Below, one piece after another: positions 11,708 through 18,009 of a stretch of 20,329 bases of DNA. The translations under genes were made by a program, and so were the position numbers. The stretch covers positions 1 through 20,329 of the forward strand of contig JBFHNV010000100.1 of the NCBI GenBank assembly GCA_041593595.1, given 5' to 3'. The notes beneath the pieces were generated by a model. The model was not told the DNA's origin and searched no databases. It was given only the letters and a program-made list of their open reading frames with translations. Each line of letters begins with the position of its first letter. Position 1 is the first letter of the stretch. The DNA comes from JBFHNV01 sp041593595. Its GTDB lineage: Bacteria > Pseudomonadota > Gammaproteobacteria > HK1.

Positions 11708-13324
11708 TCAGAAGTCATCCCAGAATGCCTTCACCGGCAGCCTGCGCAGCTCCTCGATGATCTTGTCTCGCGGGAGGACGCCGCAGCGCTTCGCCCATTC
11801 GTCGTAGCGCCGGCCGAGATCCGTCACCACGTCAGGGTGCTCCGCGGCGACGTCGTGGGTCTCGGTGCGATCGGCCACCATGTCGTAGAGCTCCCAGCCG
11901 CCCGGGTACTCCTTCACCAGCTTCCACTTCCCCAGGCGCACCGCTGCGTTGCCCTCGTGCTCCCAGAACAGGGCGCGCTCGGGCAGCGCGTCGCGCTCCA
12001 TCACCGGCACCAGGCTCACGCCTTCCAGCGGCAGGATCGCGTGACCGGCGTGCCGCGCCGGGTACTCGACGCCGGCGAGGTCGAGGGCGGTGGCCATGAC
12101 GTCGGTGAGCTGGCAGGGCGTGTGGCGCAGCCCGCCCCTGTCCCCGATGCCGTTCGGCCAGTGGAAGATCACCGGCGTGGACACTCCGCCCTCGTGGGTC
12201 CAGTGCTTGTACAGCCGGAACGGCGTGTTGGACATGTTGGCCCAGGCGACGCCGTAGCTCTGGTAGGTGTTCTCCGCCCCGGGCATCACGTGGGGGAGAT
12301 TGCCGAAGATCACCTCCTCCCCGTCCCGGGTGTGGGAGCGCGCCAGCATCAGCTCATTGGCCATGTGCTCCGCGGTGACGTGGTCGGGGATGTCCTCGGC
12401 ACAGGCGCCGTTGTCGGACAGGAAGATGATCAGCGTGTCGGCGAGGCGCCCGGTGGCTTCCAGCGCGTCCAGGATCCGGCCGATGCCCTGGTCCATGCGG
12501 TCCACCTGCGCCGCGTACACCTCCATGCAGCGCAGCAGCCAGGCCTTGTTCTCGGCCTCCTCCCACGGCGGCTGCGACGGGTCGCGTCCGGTGAGCTTCC
12601 AGCCGGCGTCGATGATCCCCATGTCCACGAGGCGCTCCATGCGCGCTTCCCGCAGCCGGTCCCAGCCGGCGTCGAAGCGGCCCTTGTACTTGGCGATGTC
12701 CTCCTCGTGGGCATGCAGCGGCCAGTGGGGCGCGGTGTGGGCCACGTACTGGAAGAACGGCGCATCCGGATGATCGGAATGATGCGCGTGGATCTGGCGC
12801 ACCGCCTCGTCGTTGATGGCGTCGGTGTAGAAGAAGTCCTTGTCCTTCTCCGCCTCCTCGTCCACGTTCTCGTTGCCCCGGGTGAGCGTGTTGGGAAAGT
12901 AGAAGCTGCCGGCACCGATGATGGTGCCGAAGAAGTCGTCGAAGCCGCGCTGCAGGGGCCAGGCGTCCGTGGGCTCCTTCAGACTGTTGGCCACGTGCCA
13001 CTTGCCGCTCATGTAGCAGCGGTAGCCGCCGGCCTTGAGCGCCTCCGCGATGGTCACGCAGCGCCGGTTCAGGTCGCCGGCGTAGCCCTCCGGGCCGGTG
13101 GGGTAGGTGAGGATGCCGATCCCGGTCTGGTGGGGATGCAGGCCGGTCAGCAGCGATGCCCGCGACGGGCTGCAGCGGGGCGAGTTGTAGAACTGGGTGA
13201 AGCGCAGGCCGCCATGGGCGAGCCGGTCCAGGTTGGGCGTCTCGATCTCGCCGCCGTAGCAGCCGATGTCGGAGAACCCCATGTCGTCGTTGAGGATCAG
13301 CAGGATGTTGGGCTTGCGTTGCAT
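11708..13324 (-). CDS. arylsulfatase-type type I sulfatase (538 aa)
   Basis: This enzyme hydrolyses a sulfate ester. The start is the ATG directly before Lys-Pro-Asn-Ile-Leu, with GAGG 7 nt upstream; longer readings into the ATPase gene are rejected. Metal ligands Asp13-Asp14 lie in the first strand. The maturation motif Cys51-Ser-Pro-Ser-Arg is followed by Leu-Thr-Gly, with Lys108 and His110 in Gly-Lys-Trp-His, His196 in His-Thr-Ala-Pro-His, Asp304-Asn305 in Ser-Asp-Asn-Gly, and Lys373 before His-Glu-Gly-Gly. Length and residue spacing match the Pseudomonas aeruginosa AtsA type. No signal peptide is present, so a cytoplasmic site is inferred. The FGE gene 18 nt downstream would activate Cys51. 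The four ABC transporter genes immediately upstream suggest that the substrate is imported before cleavage. Its identity (sulfated sugar, polyol, aryl or choline ester) is open. Confidence 0.92.
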   Translation of the reverse strand: MQRKPNILLILNDDMGFSDIGCYGGEIETPNLDRLAHGGLRFTQFYNSPRCSPSRASLLTGLHPHQTGIGILTYPTGPEGYAGDLNRRCVTIAEALKAGGYRCYMSGKWHVANSLKEPTDAWPLQRGFDDFFGTIIGAGSFYFPNTLTRGNENVDEEAEKDKDFFYTDAINDEAVRQIHAHHSDHPDAPFFQYVAHTAPHWPLHAHEEDIAKYKGRFDAGWDRLREARMERLVDMGIIDAGWKLTGRDPSQPPWEEAENKAWLLRCMEVYAAQVDRMDQGIGRILDALEATGRLADTLIIFLSDNGACAEDIPDHVTAEHMANELMLARSHTRDGEEVIFGNLPHVMPGAENTYQSYGVAWANMSNTPFRLYKHWTHEGGVSTPVIFHWPNGIGDRGGLRHTPCQLTDVMATALDLAGVEYPARHAGHAILPLEGVSLVPVMERDALPERALFWEHEGNAAVRLGKWKLVKEYPGGWELYDMVADRTETHDVAAEHPDVVTDLGRRYDEWAKRCGVLPRDKIIEELRRLPVKAFWDDF

Positions 13325-13377
13325 ACCGGGCCTCGTTGTGGTGTTCCGCGCGGCGCCTGCCCCGAGTCGCCGCTCGC

Positions 13378-14442
13378 CTACCTCGCTTCCACGCGCCGTC
13401 CCGTCCCGGCATCGAACAGGTGGATGGAATCCGGGTCGAAGGACACCGGCACGGTCTCCACGTCGGGCGAGAAGTCGGACTGGGCGATGCGCATCTTGAT
13501 CAGCACCTGGCCGAGCTCGAGGTTCAGGAGTCGCGTCTCGCCCAGGTTCTCCGACAGGTAGAGCCGCGTGGGGATCCCGTCGCCGTCGATCCGCAGCCCC
13601 CCGGGACGGACGCCGACGGTCACCGGGCCCGCCAGGCAGTCGGGCTGCCACCCGAGCTCGATACGGTGCCCCTCGATGGTCACGGTGCGCCCGTCGAGCA
13701 TCGCCGGGACGATGTTCATGGGCGGGCTGCCGATGAAGGCGGCCACCTCGACGCAGTTCGGCCGGTCGAAGACCTCCGCCGGCGTGCCGATCTGCTTGAT
13801 GGTGCCCTCCAGGTACACCGCCATGCGATCGGCCAGCGTCATGGCTTCTTCCTGATCGTGGGTGACGTAGATGGCGGTGACGTTCAGGTTGCGCTGCAGC
13901 TTCTTGAGCTCCACCCGCGTCTCCAGCCGGAGCTGGGCGTCCAGGTTCGACAGCGGCTCGTCCAGCAGGAAGAGCTTCGGCTTGCGCACGATGGCCCGGG
14001 CGAGCGCGCAGCGCTGCTGCTGTCCACCGCTCAGCTGTCCGGGACGGCGGTGCAGGAGCTGGTCGATGCGCACCCGCGCCGCGGCCTCGCGCACCAGCGC
14101 GTCGATCTCCGATTTCGGTGTGCCCGCCATCTTCAGCGGAAAGGCGATGTTGTCGCGCACGGTCATGTGGGGATAGAGGGCGTAGTTCTGGAACACCATG
14201 GCCACGTCGCGCTCGCCGGGCGGCGCGAAGGTGACGTCGGCGCCGTCCACGGTCAGCGTCCCCTTGTCCGGCGTGTCCAGGCCGGCGATCATGCGCAGCG
14301 TGGTGGTCTTGCCGGATCCCGAAGGACCCAGCAGGGCGAAGAACTCCACCGGCTCGATGTCCAGATCGATACCGTCCAGGGCCACGAACCGGCCGAACAC
14401 CTTGCGCACGCCGCGCAGGCTCACGCGGCCCTGCCCGCTCAC
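13378..14442 (-). CDS. CUT1-type ABC transporter ATP-binding protein (354 aa)
   Basis: This is the energising ATPase of the importer, of the MalK/UgpC/MsmK type. Motifs in order: Walker A Gly-Pro-Ser-Gly-Ser-Gly-Lys-Thr (residues 39-46), Q-loop Val-Phe-Gln-Asn-Tyr-Ala-Leu-Tyr-Pro, signature Leu-Ser-Gly-Gly-Gln-Gln-Gln-Arg (from 137), Walker B Leu-Phe-Leu-Leu-Asp-Glu-Pro (from 157) and the switch His195 in Thr-His-Asp-Gln. A C-terminal regulatory OB/TOBE domain of about 110 residues follows, as usual for the MalK group. The GTG start overlaps the stop of the preceding permease gene (GTGA), so translation is coupled. The frame is open far upstream, but that part is antisense-like and out of frame with the permease gene. 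The sulfatase gene begins 53 nt downstream. Family assignment is firm; the transported compound cannot be deduced from the ATPase. Confidence 0.93.
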   Translation of the reverse strand: MSGQGRVSLRGVRKVFGRFVALDGIDLDIEPVEFFALLGPSGSGKTTTLRMIAGLDTPDKGTLTVDGADVTFAPPGERDVAMVFQNYALYPHMTVRDNIAFPLKMAGTPKSEIDALVREAAARVRIDQLLHRRPGQLSGGQQQRCALARAIVRKPKLFLLDEPLSNLDAQLRLETRVELKKLQRNLNVTAIYVTHDQEEAMTLADRMAVYLEGTIKQIGTPAEVFDRPNCVEVAAFIGSPPMNIVPAMLDGRTVTIEGHRIELGWQPDCLAGPVTVGVRPGGLRIDGDGIPTRLYLSENLGETRLLNLELGQVLIKMRIAQSDFSPDVETVPVSFDPDSIHLFDAGTGRRVEAR

Positions 14443-15290
14443 TTGCGCCCCCCGCCCTTGACCGCGCCGACGGTGAGCCCCTTGACGATCTGCTTCTGGC
14501 CCGCGATGCCGATGACGACCACCGGCAGCATGGCGAGCAGCGCCGCGGCGGACAGCTTGGCCCACAGGGTCTGCTCCACCGACACGAAGTTGTACATGGC
14601 CACGGTCACCGGTCGCACCGTGTTGCCGCCGAGCTGCACGGCGAACAGGAACTCGTTCCAGGCGTTCAGGAACACGAAGATCACCGTGACTCCGATGCCG
14701 CCGCGCACCTGGGGGATGACGATGTGCCACAGGGTCTGCAGCCGGCTGGCCCGGTCCAGGAAAGCGGCTTCCTCCATTTCCCGGGGAACGTCCTCCATGT
14801 AGGACACCATCAGCCAGATGGCGAAGGGCAGCGAGAAGGTGAGGTAGACGATCACCATGCCGTGATAGGTGTCGAGCCAGCCCACCTGGTTGAGGATGAG
14901 GAAGTAGGGAATGACCAGCCCCACCGGCGGCACCATCTGCGTCGCCAGGGTGTAGAACCCCAGCGGCTTCTTCGCCGGCAGCCGGAGGCGCGCGAAGGCG
15001 TAGGCGGCCGGCACCGCCAGCAAGATCGTGAGCACCGTGGTGGCGGTGGCGACGATGGTGCTGGTCGCCAGGCTGTCGACGATGGAGAAGTCGCCGAACA
15101 GCGCCGCGACGTAGTTGGCGCCGGTGGGCTCGAACACGACGTTGGGCGGATAGGCCAGCACCTCGCGCTCGGACTTGAGCGACACCACGAAGGCCCAGAT
15201 GAGCGGCAGCACCCACACCAGCAGGAGCGCGCTTGCCACGACCATCAGCACGACGGTGCGGGTGATCCGCGCGCGGCGGTGGACGTTCAT
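14439..15290 (-). CDS. ABC transporter permease, MalG type (283 aa)
   Basis: This is a carbohydrate-type inner-membrane permease with about six membrane segments: residues about 12-34 first, then a periplasmic loop and five more. The cytoplasmic coupling loop reads Glu-Glu-Ala-Ala-Phe-Leu-Asp-Arg-Ala, then Trp-His-Ile-Val-Ile-Pro. It is the EAA loop that docks on the ATPase, with Arg where Gly is usual. The C-terminus has Ala-Gly-Gln-Lys-Gln-Ile-Val-Lys-Gly-Leu-Thr-x-Gly-Ala-Val-Lys-Gly, the standard MalG-type ending. The ATG overlaps the upstream permease stop (ATGA), and its own stop overlaps the ATPase start, so the three are translationally coupled. The start is chosen by this overlap and by placement before a basic N-terminal stretch and the first helix. 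Confidence 0.92.
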   Translation of the reverse strand: MNVHRRARITRTVVLMVVASALLLVWVLPLIWAFVVSLKSEREVLAYPPNVVFEPTGANYVAALFGDFSIVDSLATSTIVATATTVLTILLAVPAAYAFARLRLPAKKPLGFYTLATQMVPPVGLVIPYFLILNQVGWLDTYHGMVIVYLTFSLPFAIWLMVSYMEDVPREMEEAAFLDRASRLQTLWHIVIPQVRGGIGVTVIFVFLNAWNEFLFAVQLGGNTVRPVTVAMYNFVSVEQTLWAKLSAAALLAMLPVVVIGIAGQKQIVKGLTVGAVKGGGRK

Positions 15291-16225
15291 CGGGCCGCGT
15301 CCGCGACGCGCGCGGTGCGCAGGTAGAACAGCACCCCGGAGACCACCATGGTGATCACCAGCAGCGCGACGGCCAGCGCCGAGCCGTAGCCGAAGTTGAG
15401 CTCCACGAAGGAGGTCTTGAAGGCATAGAGGTTCAGGATCTCGGTGGCGGTGCCGGGGCCGCCGCCGGTGGCGGCGAAGATTGCGGCAAAGGCCGAGAGC
15501 GCGATCATGGCGCGCAGGATCACCACGATGACGATGGCCGGGCGCAGCAGCGGCAGGGTGATGTGCCAGAAGCGCTGGAAGGCGTTGGCCCGGTCGATGC
15601 GGGCGGCCTCGTACACGTCCGGGGGCAGGGAGGCGAGGCTCGCCAGCAGCACCAGGAAGGCGAACGGGGTCCACTGCCAGGTATGGATGACGATCACCGA
15701 GATCAGCGCGGGCGTGGGCGCGCCCAGCCAGTTCACCTGCTCGAACCCGAGGGCCTGGATCAGGTAGTCCACCAGGCCGAAGTTCGGCGACAGCATCACC
15801 GTGCGCCAGAACAGGCCCACCACCACCGGTGCCAGCACGATGGGCAGGATGGCGACGATGCGGAAGATCCACTGGCCCCGCGGGATCTGCATCACCAGCA
15901 GCGCGAGCCCGAGCCCGATGATCACCTGCAGGGTCACGCTGCTCACGGTGTAGATCCCGGTGAGCCGCATGGCGTGCCAGAAGCGCGTGTCCCCCCACAT
16001 CTGCACGTAGTTGTCGACGCCGGCGAAGCCGTCCATGAACGGCATCGCCAGGTTGATGGTCTGGAACGAGCTCCAGACCAGGTAGAGCAGGGGAAACGTC
16101 GTCGTCAGGGCCAGGACGAGCAGCGCGGGACCGGTGAGGGCGAGGGCGAAGCGCCGCTCGCCCGCATGGATGCCGCCCGTCCTGCGCCCCGACGGCGATA
16201 CGGGTGGGTCCGGGCTCGTGGGCAA
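15287..16225 (-). CDS. ABC transporter permease, MalF type (312 aa)
   Basis: This is the first of the two membrane subunits. The hydrophobic N-terminal helix begins about 30 residues in (Leu-Thr-Gly-Pro-Ala-Leu-Leu), followed by the usual Phe-Pro-Leu-Leu-Tyr-Leu-Val-Trp-Ser-Ser-Phe element, an Asn-Tyr-Val loop and five further helices. The EAA coupling loop reads Tyr-Glu-Ala-Ala-Arg-Ile-Asp-Arg-Ala, then Phe-Trp-His-Ile-Thr-Leu-Pro, again with Arg replacing the common Gly. The frame stays open into the solute-binding protein gene. I place the start at the TTG at 16225, 4 nt after the upstream stop, because AAGGGG lies 7 nt before it and no ATG or GTG exists between the stop and the first helix. 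That start is an inference; the gene itself is certain. Confidence 0.88.
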   Translation of the reverse strand: MPTSPDPPVSPSGRRTGGIHAGERRFALALTGPALLVLALTTTFPLLYLVWSSFQTINLAMPFMDGFAGVDNYVQMWGDTRFWHAMRLTGIYTVSSVTLQVIIGLGLALLVMQIPRGQWIFRIVAILPIVLAPVVVGLFWRTVMLSPNFGLVDYLIQALGFEQVNWLGAPTPALISVIVIHTWQWTPFAFLVLLASLASLPPDVYEAARIDRANAFQRFWHITLPLLRPAIVIVVILRAMIALSAFAAIFAATGGGPGTATEILNLYAFKTSFVELNFGYGSALAVALLVITMVVSGVLFYLRTARVADAAR

Positions 16226-16229
16226 CCTC

Positions 16230-17660
16230 TTACCCCTTGAGGATGCTGTCGATCTTCTTCTGTGCCTCCGCCAGCGCCGCCTTGGGAGTTGCCTGCCCCA
16301 CCAGGGCCGACTGGATGGCCGTGGCCATGCTGTCACCCACCGCCGGCCACTGGGGCAGGCGCGGGCGCCAGTCCGGATCCGTGTCGTTGGCGAAGGACTC
16401 GGTGGCCGCCTCGACATAGTTGTGGCCGAACTTGCTCATGAGATCGAGGAACTTCGGATCCTTCCACAGGGACGCGCGATTGGCGCCGGTTCGCTTGTAG
16501 GCCCCGGGAAAGGCGTAGGACGTGGCGATCTGGACCTCCCGCGATGCCGCCCACTGGGCAAACAGCCAGGTGGCGTGCTTGTCCTTCTGGCTCAGCGCGC
16601 CGTTGATGGGGAAGCTCCAGTTCCAGATGGACGTGACCCGCTTGCCGGACGGGCCCTTGGGCCAGCGCGCGAAGCCGATCTTGCCCACCACCTTCGACTT
16701 CTCCGGATTCGCGACCACCGCCGCGCTGCCGTGGGCGTCGATGTAGGAGCCGAGCGTGCCCTGGCCGAAGGCATCGGCGATGTCGGGCCAGTTCCAGTTC
16801 TCGACGCCCGACGGCGCATAGGCGTTCAGCAGGCTGACGTAGTACTCCAGCGCCGCCAGCGCCTCCGGGGAGTCCACCACCAGCCGGTCGCCGTGGAACC
16901 ACTCGCCGCCGTAGGCGCGGAAGATGGACGGATAGATGTACATGTTCTGGCCCGCGCCGCGGAAGCCGCGCAGGGCGCAGCCCCACAGCCGGTTGCCGGG
17001 ATCGTGCACCGCCTTGGCGTTGGCGGCGTACTCCTCCAGCGTCTCCGCAGGCCCGATCCCCTTCGCGTCGTAGACGTCCTTGCGGTAGATCTGGATGGTG
17101 GCCTCGCCGTCGTAGGGGATCCCGTAGGGCCGCCCGTCCACCGACGTGGCGCCGCGGTGCCCGGGCTGGATGTCCTCGAACTGGAACCAGGCATCGTCCG
17201 TGAGCTTCGCGTCCCCCAGGTAGCCGTCCAGGGGATCGATCCAGCCGTTGGCCACGTAGAGCTTGTAGTACATGGGGTCGGCGGCGTGGCTGGCCCAGGT
17301 GGCGGTCTTGCTGGAAAGATCCAGCACCGCCTTCTGGCGGATCTGCCCCGGGGGCGTCATCTCGAGGCGGGCCTTCACCCCGGTGAGCGTCTCGAAGTCC
17401 CCCATCACGGCCTCGAGGTTCTGGAAGTAGCCGGCGGGGATCACCCCGACGGTGATGCTCGCGCCTTCCGCCATGCGCCAGTCGATGCCGGCGCCGCGGA
17501 TGGCGTCGAGGTTCATGTGCTGCCCGGCGGCGTGGGCCTTGCCGATGAGCAGTCCGGGAGCGGTGAATGCCGCGGCGGCGGCCAGCGGCGTCTTGAGGAT
17601 GGAGCGGCGGGAAACGGTGCGGGTGGGCGGCCTGCCCTTGTCATGATTTTTCGTTGTCAC
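16230..17660 (-). CDS. Tat-exported ABC substrate-binding protein, family 1 (476 aa)
   Basis: This is the periplasmic receptor of the importer. The GTG start is supported by a purine-rich site (GGGGAGAAG) and gives a twin-arginine signal: Val-Ser-Arg-Arg-Ser-Ile-Leu-Lys at residues 16-23, a weakly hydrophobic Ala-rich stretch and Ala-His-Ala cleavage near 44. No lipobox cysteine is present, so the mature protein should be soluble. The body is that of a family 1 extracellular solute-binding protein (CUT1 sugar type), with an early Phe-Glu-x-Leu-Thr-Gly-Val-Lys segment, a Gly-x-Pro-Tyr-Asp-Gly-Glu hinge and a Trp/Tyr-rich C-lobe consistent with a carbohydrate-like ligand. At 476 residues it is longer than classic sugar receptors (about 400-430). 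It is the first gene of the operon, downstream of a palindrome-rich divergent spacer. The ligand is unknown. Confidence 0.9.
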   Translation of the reverse strand: MTTKNHDKGRPPTRTVSRRSILKTPLAAAAAFTAPGLLIGKAHAAGQHMNLDAIRGAGIDWRMAEGASITVGVIPAGYFQNLEAVMGDFETLTGVKARLEMTPPGQIRQKAVLDLSSKTATWASHAADPMYYKLYVANGWIDPLDGYLGDAKLTDDAWFQFEDIQPGHRGATSVDGRPYGIPYDGEATIQIYRKDVYDAKGIGPAETLEEYAANAKAVHDPGNRLWGCALRGFRGAGQNMYIYPSIFRAYGGEWFHGDRLVVDSPEALAALEYYVSLLNAYAPSGVENWNWPDIADAFGQGTLGSYIDAHGSAAVVANPEKSKVVGKIGFARWPKGPSGKRVTSIWNWSFPINGALSQKDKHATWLFAQWAASREVQIATSYAFPGAYKRTGANRASLWKDPKFLDLMSKFGHNYVEAATESFANDTDPDWRPRLPQWPAVGDSMATAIQSALVGQATPKAALAEAQKKIDSILKG

Positions 17661-17730
17661 TCTTCTTCTCCCCTGGTGGACGCGCCACCACCTCGCGTGG
17701 CGCAGGCGGAACGGGACGGGACCGGGAAAC

Positions 17731-17769
17731 ATTCCAGGAACGGACCTTGAAAGGTACGGTATCTGGAAT
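17731..17769. promoter_or_regulatory. nested inverted repeat upstream of the transporter operon
   Basis: ATTCCAG (17731-17737) and CTGGAAT (17763-17769) form an outer inverted repeat. ACCTT-GA-AAGGT (17744-17755) forms an inner one with nearly the same centre. TTCC-A-GGAA (17732-17740) is a third small dyad. The site lies about 70-110 bp upstream of the GTG of the substrate-binding protein gene. It is a candidate operator or leader hairpin; no regulator gene is in the window to link it to. Confidence 0.45.
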
Positions 17770-17848
17770 CTTTGCTGCAACCGCCTGTGCCGGGCTGGTG
17801 GACTTGTACGGCGATGACGGGCCGGTCCCGTCTCGCATCGCCGAGTCA

Positions 17849-17919
17849 CACGCGTCGCGTGCACGCCCGAGACTGCATGCAGCATCACGTGATCGCGATG
17901 GACATCCAAGAGCGGATGT
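17849..17919. promoter_or_regulatory. cluster of four palindromes in the divergent spacer
   Basis: Within 71 bp lie CACGCG-T-CGCGTG (17849-17861), CTGCATGCAG (17873-17882), ATCACGTGAT (17884-17893) and ACATCC-6 nt-GGATGT (17902-17919). All are perfect in their arms. They lie 91-161 bp upstream of the phosphodiesterase start. They are probable binding sites for dimeric regulators of one or both divergent transcripts; which regulator is unknown. I cannot identify convincing -35/-10 hexamers in this spacer. Confidence 0.45.
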
Positions 17920-18009
17920 TCCATCGTGCCCTGCCACGGTACCCGCGGCCATCGCGACGACCTGGACATGGTCACGAAGCCTTTGCGCACGAGAGGTCAT
18001 TCTCCTGAC

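Noticed and set aside
11207..13561. 784-codon plus-strand open frame across the sulfatase and part of the FGE
   Set aside because: It is antisense to genes with clear catalytic motifs and has the His/Val/Gly/Arg-rich composition typical of a shadow frame in GC-rich DNA.
13325..13651. N-terminal extension of the sulfatase
   Set aside because: The extra codons overlap the ATPase gene and read as Arg/Pro-rich junk. The ATG at 13324 has a ribosome binding site and starts the conserved core.
16226..16417. N-terminal extension of the MalF-type permease
   Set aside because: It would overlap the end of the substrate-binding protein gene and is Arg/Pro/Ser-rich. The TTG at 16225 has a suitable upstream site.
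17748..17776. sigma-70 promoter from TTGAAA at 17748
   Set aside because: There is no acceptable -10 hexamer at 16-18 bp spacing on the plus strand, and the hexamer lies inside the nested dyad.
17661..17990. N-terminal extension of the substrate-binding protein
   Set aside because: It would bury the twin-arginine signal more than 100 residues inside the protein and would cover the palindrome-rich spacer.
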